Assembly (NCBI GenBank): GCA_002492725.1
Contig: DLAF01000044.1
Span: 1-41,175, forward strand
Length of the DNA: 41,175 bases
Source of the DNA: Lachnospiraceae bacterium UBA7054
GTDB taxonomy: Bacteria; Bacillota; Clostridia; Lachnospirales; Lachnospiraceae
Direction of reading: 5' to 3'
Within the stretch, counting starts at the first letter, position 1, and each line of letters starts with the position of its first letter. Positions 31,113 through 39,737 of the stretch are shown piece after piece. Made by a program: the position numbers and the translations under genes. The notes under the pieces are model-generated. The model searched no databases. It had not been told where the DNA came from and worked only from the letters and a program-made list of their open reading frames with translations.

Positions 31113-32656
31113 GCCTTTTACTTGTCACCGCGCTTCTTTTGACGGGCTGCAGCGGCCTTCAGACACAGACGCCATCCAGCGTGGAGGAGACGGATGAATT
31201 TACCAGCCTCGGACTGTCCCCGGAATTTGACTATGAGGTGCCGGAGAGTCTGCCGAGCATTCTGGTAGATCAGGTCGGCTACGCTTGCGGGAGCAATAAG
31301 CTGGCGATGATAAACGGGGAGGAACCCCCGGAACATTTTGTCATACTCGACGCGGAGAATGGACGGGAAGTCTATACGGGAGAAATAGAGAAAAAAGGCT
31401 ATGACGAGACTTTGGGCGCGCATATCAGCTATGCGGATTTCACGGATTTTAATACGCCCGGGATCTATTATATTCAGGCGCCCTCGATTGGCCGCTCCTA
31501 CGCGTTTACCATTGCTAAAGAGCCTTATGAGGAACTGTTTTTAAAGACCTTCCAGCAATATTACTGCAATCGCTGCGGATTGACTTTGTCTGCTGAGATT
31601 GCGGGTGATGCAGCTCACAATGCCTGTCACTCCAGAGAAGCGCAGATGAAGGATGAGGCGATGATCAAGCTGGATGTGTCGGGCGGGTGGCATGTGGATG
31701 AGATTGGAAGCCGAGACGTGGCAAAAGGCTGTCGGACCATAAACTCCCTGCTTCTTGCCTATGAACTTTATCCGGATGCCTTTGGGGATGCAATGGGGAT
31801 ACCTGAGAGCGGAAACGGTGTTCCTGACATTTTGGACGAGGTAAAATACGAGATCGACTGGCTGTTAAAAATGCAGGATGCAAAAAGCGGGGCGGTTTAT
31901 GCTTCCGTCAGCTCGGTGGACAATAAAACGTCAGGCTACATTCTTTACATAGACGGAATCACCATGGATGCTACGATTCACTTTGCGGCGGCCATGGCAA
32001 GATTCAGTTACCTTTATCAAAGCTATGATCTGGAATTTGCGACACTTTGCCTGAAGGCGGCGGACAGGGCGTATCGCTATGCACAGCAGTATCTGGCGGA
32101 CATTTCCCAGGAACAGTATTTTCATGCGGCAGCGGAGCTTTACCGTGCTACGGGCGGCTATCAGTATCACAATGTGGTGAAGACATATCTGGAACAGAAT
32201 CCGCAGCCGGATTTAGAAAATGACTTTGCTTTTTGGGGATGCGTAACCTACCTCTCCACCAAGCAGGCGGTGGACATGAATCTTTGCAGTATCGTGATTC
32301 AGGATTTGATGCGTAAAGTGGAGACCATATCCTTTGCGTCGAAGAGCTCAAAACTGTTGGTAAAAACGAGTGAAAACCAGGGAAGTCACGCGGGGCTTTT
32401 GCGGGATATGACGAGACTGGCAGTGGTGGATCACATCATCACAAACCATGAATACGCCACAGTATTGGAAAATCATTTGCACTATATGCTGGGAAGAAAT
32501 CTGCAGTCTATCTCCTACCTGAATGATGTGGGAGAAAGGAATTATCAGGATATTGATTCTGCCTTGGGCGTTATGAACCAGGTGGATCTGAATGCAGAGC
32601 TGCTGCTCATGTTTGCTGCGATCATGGACGATGAGCTGGTAGTGAGTGAGGAATAA
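31061..32656 (+). CDS. GH9-like lipoprotein with degenerate active site
   Basis: 531 residues. Lipoprotein signal with lipobox LLTGC (Cys30). An N-terminal Ig-like cellulase domain (about 64-150, starting SILVDQVGYACGS) is followed by an alpha/alpha barrel of glycoside hydrolase family 9 (about 155-525), with GNGVPDILDEVKYEIDWLL (251-269) as its best mark. GH9 enzymes normally carry DAGD after GGWH; here it reads GGWHVDEIGSRD (208-219). The C-terminal YMLGRNLQSISY block is present, but the Glu-containing NE-WNA end is not seen. It may bind glycan without cutting, or use altered residues. GGAAGGA (31048-31054) serves ATG 31061; ATG 31079 lacks a ribosome site. Its stop lies 13 bases from that of the convergent plsC. 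Confidence 0.8.
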   Translation: MCYNESMQKNILREKTISLLLVTALLLTGCSGLQTQTPSSVEETDEFTSLGLSPEFDYEVPESLPSILVDQVGYACGSNKLAMINGEEPPEHFVILDAENGREVYTGEIEKKGYDETLGAHISYADFTDFNTPGIYYIQAPSIGRSYAFTIAKEPYEELFLKTFQQYYCNRCGLTLSAEIAGDAAHNACHSREAQMKDEAMIKLDVSGGWHVDEIGSRDVAKGCRTINSLLLAYELYPDAFGDAMGIPESGNGVPDILDEVKYEIDWLLKMQDAKSGAVYASVSSVDNKTSGYILYIDGITMDATIHFAAAMARFSYLYQSYDLEFATLCLKAADRAYRYAQQYLADISQEQYFHAAAELYRATGGYQYHNVVKTYLEQNPQPDLENDFAFWGCVTYLSTKQAVDMNLCSIVIQDLMRKVETISFASKSSKLLVKTSENQGSHAGLLRDMTRLAVVDHIITNHEYATVLENHLHYMLGRNLQSISYLNDVGERNYQDIDSALGVMNQVDLNAELLLMFAAIMDDELVVSEE

Positions 32657-32669
32657 CAACGTGAGAAGA

Positions 32670-33404
32670 TCAAACAGCTGATTTATTTTTGAAATACATG
32701 GTTTGGATGACGGAAAGAACCGTATCATCGATGTGGCGCTTCTGCTCCTTGTCGAGATCCTTTATGTAGATGGGTTTGCCGTATTCGATGACAACGTGAG
32801 CCTTTTTGATCCAGGGGAGGTGGGCCTCCCAAATCTGGTCGGCGTTGTTGATGCTGATCGGGATGATGGGACAGCCGGATTTTTCGGCGATTTTGAAACT
32901 GCCGCCGTGGAAGGGCAGAAAGGCATCCGGCTCCTTGCTGCGGCTCCCCTCCGGGAAGATGCAGATAGAAATGCCGGATTTTACTTTTTCGACTGCGGTG
33001 AGGATGGTTTTCATCCCCTGCTTAATATCGTTTCGATCCAGAAAAAGACAGTGCAGATTTTTCATCCAGTTTGATAAGAGCGGCACCTTTACCATGCCGA
33101 TTTTTGCGATGTAGCCGGTGGGTCTGGGCACACGCACATAGGTCATGATGATGTCAAAGTAGCTTCGGTGGTTGCCGATATAAAGCACCGCCTCATCCTG
33201 CGGAACGTTTTCTTCGCCAATTACGGTAACTGATACGCCGGAGAGAAAGAGGACACAGCGAAAAGCCCAGTTGACAATGGCCAGAGAGCTTTTATTTTTA
33301 GCGTTCATATTCCATTTTCCCAAGAAATATTCAACGATCAGAAGCGGGATGCTAAAGATCAAAAACAGAACCACAAACAGGATGACAAAGAGAAGACGGA
33401 TCAT
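32670..33404 (-). CDS. plsC: 1-acyl-sn-glycerol-3-phosphate acyltransferase
   Basis: 244 residues, a membrane-associated enzyme that adds the second acyl chain to make phosphatidic acid. An N-terminal membrane segment lies at about 2-28. The catalytic HxxxxD is NHRSYFD (H79, D84); the glycerol-phosphate motif FPEGSRS is at 150-156, with later PIIPISINNAD. Length is normal. AAAGGG stands about 8 bases before the ATG on the minus strand, and a good promoter lies at 33447-33475. It is a single gene running against its neighbours. Confidence 0.95.
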   Translation of the reverse strand: MIRLLFVILFVVLFLIFSIPLLIVEYFLGKWNMNAKNKSSLAIVNWAFRCVLFLSGVSVTVIGEENVPQDEAVLYIGNHRSYFDIIMTYVRVPRPTGYIAKIGMVKVPLLSNWMKNLHCLFLDRNDIKQGMKTILTAVEKVKSGISICIFPEGSRSKEPDAFLPFHGGSFKIAEKSGCPIIPISINNADQIWEAHLPWIKKAHVVIEYGKPIYIKDLDKEQKRHIDDTVLSVIQTMYFKNKSAV

Positions 33405-33446
33405 AATAAAAACCCTTTCTTTTGATGTTAATAGCGATTACCTAAT

Positions 33447-33475
33447 AGTATACACTAACCTACAGGAATAGACAA
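33447..33475 (-). promoter_or_regulatory. Promoter of plsC
   Basis: Read on the minus strand: TTGTCT (33475-33470), a 17-bp spacer and TATACT (33452-33447). It lies 43 bases upstream of the plsC start. Confidence 0.75.
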
Positions 33476-33523
33476 TGCCTCCGCATAATAAATTAGATAG
33501 TAAGAGAAAGTTGTGGAGGATTT

Positions 33524-33952
33524 ATGGGGAAACGAGATGAATATCAGAGGAGAATGATAAGCGTCTGCCTGGTCTGTCTGTTGTGCTTTTTGGTGTTTGC
33601 CTGCGGGAAAAAGCAGGATCCGATGGAGAAGATCAAAGACTTGGAATACACCGTGATAGCGGAAGATAATATACCGAAGGAGCTGCTTGCAAAGATTGAG
33701 GAAAAGAAGGAGAACGCTTTTCGGCTGACGTTTGAGGACCAGGGTTTCCTCTATATTTGCATGGGATACGGGACGCAGCAGACGGGCGGCTACAGCATTG
33801 CAGTGAACGCTCTGTATGAGACGGCCAATGCGGTCTATATAGACACCAACCTGATCGGGCCTTCTCCCGAGGAGAAAAAGAATCAGGTCAAAAGCTATCC
33901 CTATGTGGTGGTGAAGATGGAGTTTTTGGATAAGCCGGTGGTGTTTGAATAA
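33524..33952 (+). CDS. Small lipoprotein with PrcB-like C-terminal domain
   Basis: 142 residues. Signal peptide with a lipobox ending LVFAC (about Cys27), followed by a charged linker and a beta-rich domain. The run GGYSIAVNALYETANAVYID, the GPSPEEKKNQV stretch and SYPYVVVKM follow the PrcB C-terminal domain pattern, first described in a Treponema protease complex. A role in binding a partner at the outer face of the membrane is inferred only. GGAGG (33515-33519) stands close to ATG 33524. pyrC starts 18 bases later, so the two are probably co-transcribed although their functions do not obviously connect. Confidence 0.7.
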   Translation: MGKRDEYQRRMISVCLVCLLCFLVFACGKKQDPMEKIKDLEYTVIAEDNIPKELLAKIEEKKENAFRLTFEDQGFLYICMGYGTQQTGGYSIAVNALYETANAVYIDTNLIGPSPEEKKNQVKSYPYVVVKMEFLDKPVVFE

Positions 33953-33970
33953 AGAAAAAGAGGGATAAAA

Positions 33971-35320
33971 ATGTTATATTTGAAAAACGGATATTTAATA
34001 GACCCGGCGTCGGGTACGGAAGGATATCAAGATGTTTTGATAGATACAGAAAGCGGTAAGATTGTGGGAATCGTGCCGCAGGGGACGCCTTTGCAGGAGA
34101 TTTTGCGCGACGGGTACAGGCAGCAGAATGGGGAGAAAACGCTGGAGGGCGCGGGTAAGGATTTGGAGCGTGCTTTGATTGACGAGATTGACTTAGAAGG
34201 TCAATATATTGCGCCGGGATTGGTGGATGTGCACGTGCATTTCCGCGATCCCGGTTTTACCCATAAGGAGGATATTTACACGGGGGCGGCAGCGGCAGCA
34301 AAGGGCGGTTTTACTTCGGTGGTGCTGATGGCGAACACAAAGCCGGCGGTGGATAACCCGGAAACGCTTTTCTATGTGCTGGAGAAAGGAAAAGAGACGG
34401 GGATCCACGTTTATTCCTGTGCCAACGTGACGAAGGGTCTTGCAGGAAAAGAACTGACGGATATGGAGGCGCTTTCACAAAACGGAGCGGTGGGTTTTAC
34501 CGACGACGGAATCCCGCTGATGGATGAGGCGCTGCTTAGACAGGCGCTGCGGCGGGCAGCAAAGTGCGCAAAGCCTGTCAGTCTGCATGAGGAAAATCCG
34601 ACCTTCATCCAAAACAACGGTGTCAATGCGGGAAAGGCCGCCGCACATTACGGGATCGGCGGCTCTCCCAGAGAGGCGGAAATCTCCATGGTTAAGCGGG
34701 ATCTGCAGATTGCGCTGGAAGAGGAGGCGGATCTTTCCATCCAGCATATCAGTACAAAGGAGGCCGTGGAGCTGGTGCGGCAGGCCAAGAAAAAGAGCCG
34801 CCATATCTTTGCGGAAGCGACGCCCCATCATTTTACCCTGACGGAGGAGGCGGTGATACGGCACGGGACATTTGCAAAGATGAACCCGCCCCTGCGGGAG
34901 GAGGCGGACAGACTGGCAATCATCGAGGGGCTTAAGGATGGCACTATTGATATGATCGCCACCGATCATGCGCCCCACAGCGCGGAAGAAAAGGCGAAGC
35001 CGTTTACGGAGGCGCCAAGCGGTATCATCGGTTTGGAAACTGCCCTTTCATTGGGGATTCGGGAATTGGTGAATCAGGGATATTTGTCCATGATGGAGTT
35101 GATCGGAAAAATGAGTCTTGCGCCCGCGAAGCTGTATCACCTTGACGCAGGGTATTTGAAAGAGGGAGGCCCGGCGGATCTGGTAGTGTTTGATCCGAAG
35201 GGACAATGGGTGGTAAAAGATTTTGCGTCAAAGGCCGCAAATTCGCCTTTTGTGGGGGAAAGCCTGCCCGGGGTGGTCAGCTTTACCATCTGTAGGGGGA
35301 AGATTGTGTACCGCAGTTGA
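33971..35320 (+). CDS. pyrC: Dihydroorotase (class I)
   Basis: 449 residues. A zinc amidohydrolase that closes carbamoyl aspartate to dihydroorotate in pyrimidine synthesis. Motifs: DVHVHFRDPG (86-95) with two zinc His and the substrate Arg, GGFTSVVLMANTKP, and TDHAPH near 331-336 with catalytic D332. Length and motif set are those of the long class I (PyrC/AllB-like) group; allantoinase is the main alternative, but FRDPGFTHKEDI and MANTKPAVDNPE favour dihydroorotase. An insert rich in Gln/Gly/Glu (about 44-70) in the N-terminal beta region is longer than usual. GAGGGAT lies just before ATG 33971. No other pyr gene is visible next to it. Confidence 0.92.
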   Translation: MLYLKNGYLIDPASGTEGYQDVLIDTESGKIVGIVPQGTPLQEILRDGYRQQNGEKTLEGAGKDLERALIDEIDLEGQYIAPGLVDVHVHFRDPGFTHKEDIYTGAAAAAKGGFTSVVLMANTKPAVDNPETLFYVLEKGKETGIHVYSCANVTKGLAGKELTDMEALSQNGAVGFTDDGIPLMDEALLRQALRRAAKCAKPVSLHEENPTFIQNNGVNAGKAAAHYGIGGSPREAEISMVKRDLQIALEEEADLSIQHISTKEAVELVRQAKKKSRHIFAEATPHHFTLTEEAVIRHGTFAKMNPPLREEADRLAIIEGLKDGTIDMIATDHAPHSAEEKAKPFTEAPSGIIGLETALSLGIRELVNQGYLSMMELIGKMSLAPAKLYHLDAGYLKEGGPADLVVFDPKGQWVVKDFASKAANSPFVGESLPGVVSFTICRGKIVYRS

Positions 35321-35365
35321 AATCATTTTGGCAGGCATAGAAAAAGGCGCTCGCAGGGCAAGGGG

Positions 35366-35403
35366 AAACGACCGGAAACAGATTAATTTTTTTCCGGTCG
35401 TTT
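35366..35403. terminator. Bidirectional terminator between pyrC and the XRE regulator
   Basis: Perfect 13-bp stem AAACGACCGGAAA (35366-35378) with TTTCCGGTCGTTT (35391-35403), a 12-base loop and T-rich flanks. The stop codon of the convergent regulator lies in the loop, so part of the stem is its coding end. Confidence 0.9.
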
Positions 35404-35595
35404 TACATATTCTGCAATATCATAAAGCGTGCATTCCAGAACATCGCATAATTTATCCAGTGTATTGGTGCTTACACTTTCATTTTTTCTTAACCGATCA
35501 AGCTGCCCGGTACTAATTCCATAGGTATTGATCAGCTTATATTGCGAGATGTTTCGTTCTTTCAGGGTTTCCCAAAGTTTTGTATAAACAATCAT
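35383..35595 (-). CDS. Small XRE-type (HTH_3/HTH_26) regulator
   Basis: 70 residues from ATG at 35595, almost only a Cro/C1-type helix-turn-helix: WETLKERNISQYKLINTYG, then the recognition part STGQLDRLRKNESVSTNTLDK and a closing helix LCDVLECTLYDIAEYV. GGAG stands 7 bases upstream on the minus strand; the longer frame from 35670 lacks a ribosome site. It is divergent from the dynamin-like operon, and a perfect palindrome lies in that operon's promoter, so it is the obvious candidate repressor (inference). It has no sensor domain; control may be by an interacting protein or by its own level. Confidence 0.88.
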   Translation of the reverse strand: MIVYTKLWETLKERNISQYKLINTYGISTGQLDRLRKNESVSTNTLDKLCDVLECTLYDIAEYVKRPEKN

Positions 35596-35677
35596 AGCAG
35601 TCTCCGTTTCCTGATAATGCCCTGCCAGACATGGGGCTATTTTAGGGTATGATATAAGGATAAAGTGCAAAAAAGTC

Positions 35678-35706
35678 TTGCGTAATGCCCGATATCGGGC
35701 TATACT
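35678..35706 (+). promoter_or_regulatory. Promoter of the dynamin-like operon
   Basis: TTGCGT (35678-35683), exactly 17 bp, TATACT (35701-35706). The whole 3' part of the spacer is the palindrome described next. The expected transcription start is near 35713, 23 bases before the start codon. Confidence 0.8.
35687..35700 (+). promoter_or_regulatory. Perfect 14-bp palindrome GCCCGATATCGGGC, probable operator
   Basis: Perfectly two-fold symmetric and GC-rich in an A/T-rich region, it fills the spacer up to the base before the -10. A protein bound here would block RNA polymerase. The divergent XRE regulator is the likely binder. Confidence 0.75.
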
Positions 35707-35735
35707 AAATTTGAAAATATATTAGGAGGATGCCC

Positions 35736-37496
35736 ATGGAAAATGTACTTTGTGAAAAAAAAGAACAACTTATTTTGAACAATATTTTTGAGGATTTCAA
35801 AGTGCTGTTACAGGATAGCGATGCGGCGGAAGAAAAGGAAAAAGTAAAAAACAGTCTAAAAAAAATGGCGGATACGACCACTTATCTGATTTTGGGAGAT
35901 GAGGGCGTGGGAAAGACCAGCCTTTTAAATGCGGTGTTTCAGGATATGGTTTCCTTTTCAGATGATTTTCCAGGGGAACTATGTGAATACCGATGGGGTG
36001 AGCAGGAGCTTCTTACCCCCGTATCGGACGGTATGCAGAAGAAGTTTGTCACGTCGGAAAACATGAGAGGTATTTCGATCGTGGATACGAGAGGAATCAA
36101 TCGGTTTTCGGACGAGATGAAGATCAAAGTAAAAGAACAAATCGAAAGAAGCAGTGCGGTATTTGTTGTTTTCAGCGCGGACAACATCAGAAGTCCTAAA
36201 CTGTGGGATGCGTTGGAGGGATGTCCGCAGAAACGAATGCTGTTTTTTCTCACGAAAAGTGACCTGCTTTCTCAGGAGGCGTTACAGGCAAATATAGAAA
36301 AAGTGAAGAAATACATGGAGGACAGCGGTATATCGGCGCCTGTTTTTCCTGTCAGCATAACATCGGGTGGCGGTCAGGGTGTGACAAATATGGACGAGGT
36401 GCGCGCTTATATCAGAGAGAATGTAATTGGGAACAATCCGATGCTGCATAAACAGATGGAAAATGTGGCACAAATGCGGAAAATCATTGTGCAGATGAAG
36501 GAATCCTTTGCCCTGCGAAAGCAGCAGTATGAGTCTGATCATGAGATCTTGCAGAAAATCAACCAGTCGCTGGATGATTATATGCTGAATCATAAAAAAT
36601 TCCTGGACAGCTTTACAGGGAAGGTAGCAGCGGAAATCAGCAAGGACATTGACAATTACGAGAGGGAGATTATTTCAAAACTGGATCCCTATAAGATAAA
36701 GGAGCGGTTTCGGAAAAGGGAAGATTTTGAAGCATATCTGAATATGGTGAACGAGAACTACAGAACCATGATGAGTGACTCAATTAATCAAAAAACCATA
36801 GAAGCGATTAAGAGTTGCCTGCGCGATTTGGAGACTGTTTTTAAAGAGGCGACAGGGTATTTTAATACCAGAGAAACCATTCTTGTCTTAAACGATAAAT
36901 TTTATGGGACGCTTTCCATAAGCAGACGGCAGATGGCTGATGAGACAAGGGAGATGGTGGTCTCTACGGGAGAATTGTACCGCACTTTAAGCGACGCGTC
37001 GGAGACTCTTTTCATGCAGATCTGGAATGAGAGGAAAAAATATGATAATAAGATCCGTAACAGTAAAGCTGCTTCAACGGTAGGGGGAGCCGCAATCGGA
37101 GGATATGCAGGGGCAACCTATCTTACGGCAGCCTTGGGGGTGGCAGCCGGATCATTTGCAGGGATATGCCTGCTTGCAATCGGAGCAATTGTCGGCGCTC
37201 TTGTAATTAAAAAAATGGCAAAGGAACTTTATGCGCCATATGCGGCAAACCAGATGGAGGAAGCGACAGGAAAATGTATCGAGCAGTTTAAGGAGGAGGT
37301 AAATCACACAAGAGTTGAGATGATTGAGCAAGTTACGAGACAGATCACCACGATTTTTGAGGATGAGCTTGCCTCCGTGGACAATTGCTTTACGGAATTT
37401 CGCATGTCTGTCAACATCGACGAGAGAAAAATACCGATGCTGGAACAGAAGATGCAGGAGGCGGAAGAACTGCTTTTGAAACTGGACAATATATAA
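35736..37496 (+). CDS. Dynamin-like GTPase with membrane hairpin
   Basis: 586 residues. G1 GDEGVGKTS (54-62), G3 DTRG (117-120), G4 TKSD (173-176) and a plausible G5 near 206-211 define a complete GTPase domain. About 230-440 is predicted helical and coiled coil, then a Gly/Ala-rich hydrophobic stretch of about 50 residues (445-494) long enough to enter the membrane as a hairpin, then more helix to the end. This G domain, stalk, membrane paddle and stalk order is that of bacterial dynamin-like proteins, which remodel or fuse membranes. AGGAGG (35724-35729) stands 6 bases before ATG 35736; ATG 35730 touches the ribosome site and is unlikely. It is the first gene of a four-gene operon. Codon use is visibly richer in A/T than in the genes before 35300. 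Confidence 0.82.
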   Translation: MENVLCEKKEQLILNNIFEDFKVLLQDSDAAEEKEKVKNSLKKMADTTTYLILGDEGVGKTSLLNAVFQDMVSFSDDFPGELCEYRWGEQELLTPVSDGMQKKFVTSENMRGISIVDTRGINRFSDEMKIKVKEQIERSSAVFVVFSADNIRSPKLWDALEGCPQKRMLFFLTKSDLLSQEALQANIEKVKKYMEDSGISAPVFPVSITSGGGQGVTNMDEVRAYIRENVIGNNPMLHKQMENVAQMRKIIVQMKESFALRKQQYESDHEILQKINQSLDDYMLNHKKFLDSFTGKVAAEISKDIDNYEREIISKLDPYKIKERFRKREDFEAYLNMVNENYRTMMSDSINQKTIEAIKSCLRDLETVFKEATGYFNTRETILVLNDKFYGTLSISRRQMADETREMVVSTGELYRTLSDASETLFMQIWNERKKYDNKIRNSKAASTVGGAAIGGYAGATYLTAALGVAAGSFAGICLLAIGAIVGALVIKKMAKELYAPYAANQMEEATGKCIEQFKEEVNHTRVEMIEQVTRQITTIFEDELASVDNCFTEFRMSVNIDERKIPMLEQKMQEAEELLLKLDNI

Positions 37497-37512
37497 AATA
37501 AGGGAGAAGAAA

Positions 37513-38823
37513 ATGAAAGCAAACAGAGACGAAAGACAAAGAGAAACGGCAGAATGGTTTGACGAATTAGAGAAGTATGCGAAAGAGAAAAAACTGCCCA
37601 TGAGAATCATGGATAAATTGGAAGAATGCCGGAAATCAGCACTGTCCGGCGGAGCGGATTGGGGTGTAATCAGCCGAAGCGTGGAGGAACTGCTGGGAAG
37701 CATTGCGGAAAAAACTGCGCCTACCGTAGTGCAGGAAAAGACGGGAAGCGAGGCTTCTCCAGAGGCTGTCATGGCACAGCTGGAAAAGATGGCGCGCCGA
37801 TGCCACACGGAAAATATGACTTCCGTGAACAGTATGAGGGAAAGAAAAAATATGGCAGTCAAAAAATTGCACGGACAGTTGTCTGAGATTAGCCATACGA
37901 AGGCCCATTTGGACGAATTAAAAAATGAGGATTTATATCTACAGTTTTTTACACAGTGCAAAGTTACATATGAACGGGATGTTTTTGAAATGGTCAGGGA
38001 TCTTCTTCAGAGCATCAGTGGTAATTACACCTATATGGTGGATCAGATGAGAAGCATGTTTCAAAGTATCGGCGGATATAGAAATGGAATTGGAAATGAA
38101 ACCTTTTATCTTGAGTATGAGGGGCAAAAAGACAGTATAAATAAGAGTGTGCTGGCGGAGGCCGAGACAGCGGATATCGGAGGGAGCGATATAATTTCCT
38201 TTGGGCAGAAAACCGGGGACGTCGTAAAAAGTGTGGTTAAAAAGTTGGTGCGGAAAAGAAAGTTTCTGGCATGGGTGCCTTTGCTTGTTCTGTTGTGTTT
38301 GTTAATGACAGGGGTTGTCGTCAGTCATGTGCAGAACAGACAGGAATCGAAACGTGTGGAAATAGCGGATGAAAATGAGGATGCGATAGTAAGGGATGCA
38401 GCGCGGGAATTGGGGAAAATGGCGATTAAAAAAGCAACACCGGGAGTTATAAAGGCGGTTGGTGGTTTTTTTAAATCGCTGTTTGTCAGTCTTGGCGTGT
38501 TTCTTGTTTTGGTGTTGATGGTAATCGGTCTGCTATATATGTGCTATCTTAAGATACTGAAACACTGGTGTAACCGGCAGATAAGGAAAAGATGCGGGGA
38601 ATATCTGAAGACGGAACTATCCCGGTTTGAACAGGAGAACGGTCTGTCCCCGAAAGTGGATAGTGTCATGCAAAGTGCGGCAGATGAATACGAGCGGCAG
38701 TATATGGAGATTCTGCATCAAATGTTTGCGGGGACAGCGTATGGGGCGCAGGATGCGCAGCAGGGTGAAAGGGCAGAGTGGAATGCACTGTGTGACAAAT
38801 GGAACGCATTAAAATACAGATAA
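37513..38823 (+). CDS. Two-membrane-segment, coiled-coil protein of the dynamin operon (unknown)
   Basis: 436 residues, not recognised. A charged helical cytosolic region (1-245) holds a coiled-coil-like stretch near 85-140; membrane segments are at about 251-270 and 323-346, with 50 residues between them outside or as an amphipathic part, and a helical Cys-containing cytosolic tail (350-436). AAGGGAG lies before ATG 37513 and the gap to the GTPase gene is 16 bases. A two-segment anchor protein next to a dynamin-like GTPase suggests a membrane receptor or scaffold for it; that is inference from position only. No enzyme motif is seen. Confidence 0.8.
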   Translation: MKANRDERQRETAEWFDELEKYAKEKKLPMRIMDKLEECRKSALSGGADWGVISRSVEELLGSIAEKTAPTVVQEKTGSEASPEAVMAQLEKMARRCHTENMTSVNSMRERKNMAVKKLHGQLSEISHTKAHLDELKNEDLYLQFFTQCKVTYERDVFEMVRDLLQSISGNYTYMVDQMRSMFQSIGGYRNGIGNETFYLEYEGQKDSINKSVLAEAETADIGGSDIISFGQKTGDVVKSVVKKLVRKRKFLAWVPLLVLLCLLMTGVVVSHVQNRQESKRVEIADENEDAIVRDAARELGKMAIKKATPGVIKAVGGFFKSLFVSLGVFLVLVLMVIGLLYMCYLKILKHWCNRQIRKRCGEYLKTELSRFEQENGLSPKVDSVMQSAADEYERQYMEILHQMFAGTAYGAQDAQQGERAEWNALCDKWNALKYR

Positions 38824-38839
38824 AGAGAGGGCATGAAAA

Positions 38840-39421
38840 ATGGCGAATATAAAAGGATTTATGGAAAAAGTTAAAATACCGGAGAATATTTCCGTAATTC
38901 CCAAGGCATCGGCGGAGAATGGAGGCAACCTGAAAGCAGTCAGGAAAACTCTGGAGGAGAAAATGAATGAAAAGGTCAAGATATATGGATTTATCGGTAT
39001 GGAAGTATATGACCTTGCCAAGGAAAACAGGATTGAGATTGCAGAAATAAAGACTTATCTGGATAAAATGGATGCGCTTAACGCTGAGGTAGAGGTTCTG
39101 GAAAAACAAAAGGAAGAACTGGAGAGAAAAAGTGTCAAAAAGAACATATGTGTATGTGGCTATAAGCTGAAACCGCAGGATCGTTTTTGCCCTAACTGCG
39201 GGGAAGTGGTGGAGAGAGATACTGTGACCTGTGTCTGCGGCGCAGAGCTGGAAAAAAGCGCAAAATTCTGTAATGTCTGCGGAAAATCCATGGAAGATAT
39301 CATGAAAAGTCAGCAAGCCGCAACTGTGCAGATGCCTGCCATGAAAGAATGTATTTGCGGTGCAAAAGTGCCGGCAGGACAGTTTATGTGCATGGAGTGT
39401 GGGAGGAAAATCGAAGATTAG
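38840..39421 (+). CDS. Triple zinc-ribbon protein of the dynamin operon (unknown)
   Basis: 193 residues. The first 100 are helical and charged, ending in a coiled coil (about 65-98). Then come three regular zinc ribbons of identical form CxC-x10-CxxC: Cys 104/106/117/120, 131/133/144/147 and 171/173/184/187. A flexible linker separates the second and third. Such ribbons usually bind nucleic acid or partner proteins; no catalytic part is present. It starts 16 bases after the membrane protein gene, with GAGAGGG upstream. It may link the membrane complex to a cytosolic signal; function unknown. Confidence 0.85.
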   Translation: MANIKGFMEKVKIPENISVIPKASAENGGNLKAVRKTLEEKMNEKVKIYGFIGMEVYDLAKENRIEIAEIKTYLDKMDALNAEVEVLEKQKEELERKSVKKNICVCGYKLKPQDRFCPNCGEVVERDTVTCVCGAELEKSAKFCNVCGKSMEDIMKSQQAATVQMPAMKECICGAKVPAGQFMCMECGRKIED

Positions 39422-39489
39422 GATGCTATCATTCGAAAAAGCAAGGATATAGTGAAACGAGGGAAAATACTGAAAAAAGGAGAAAAGAA

Positions 39490-39735
39490 ATGTTTTGTTC
39501 AAATTGCGGAAAAGAGATACCTGATCATTCAAAAGTATGCGGTTTCTGTGGCACGGTTGTGGTTAGCGGTCAAAGTGAAGAATTGAAACCTGATTATAAG
39601 TTTAATATTACAGCGTTTTTCTTTTCGACCTTTTGGTTGATGGCAAAAGGTATGTGGGATGCAGTAGGAATTATGATTGGAATCAGTGTATGTGTCTTGA
39701 AGGCATTTCAAGATCCCCAATTAAGAAAATTGTAA
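39490..39735 (+). CDS. Small zinc-ribbon membrane protein
   Basis: 81 residues. An N-terminal zinc ribbon with Cys 3/6/17/20 (CxxC-x10-CxxC) is followed by a short linker and one or two hydrophobic segments (about 43-72). AAAAGGAGA stands about 7 bases before ATG 39490. It ends directly at the operon terminator. The layout resembles zinc-ribbon proteins with a DUF2628-like membrane part, though that part is shorter than usual here, so it may be a truncated copy. It is the last gene of the dynamin-like operon, and the second protein in it with zinc ribbons. Confidence 0.72.
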   Translation: MFCSNCGKEIPDHSKVCGFCGTVVVSGQSEELKPDYKFNITAFFFSTFWLMAKGMWDAVGIMIGISVCVLKAFQDPQLRKL

Positions 39736-39737
39736 AT

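Noticed and set aside
35596..35670. Longer start for the XRE regulator at 35670
   Set aside because: No ribosome site, and the extra 25 residues are not part of the helix-turn-helix; 35595 has GGAG at 7 bases.
39349..39489. Upstream extension of the small zinc-ribbon gene from 39349
   Set aside because: It overlaps the third zinc ribbon of the previous gene in another frame; ATG 39490 has its own ribosome site and the Cys motif starts at once.
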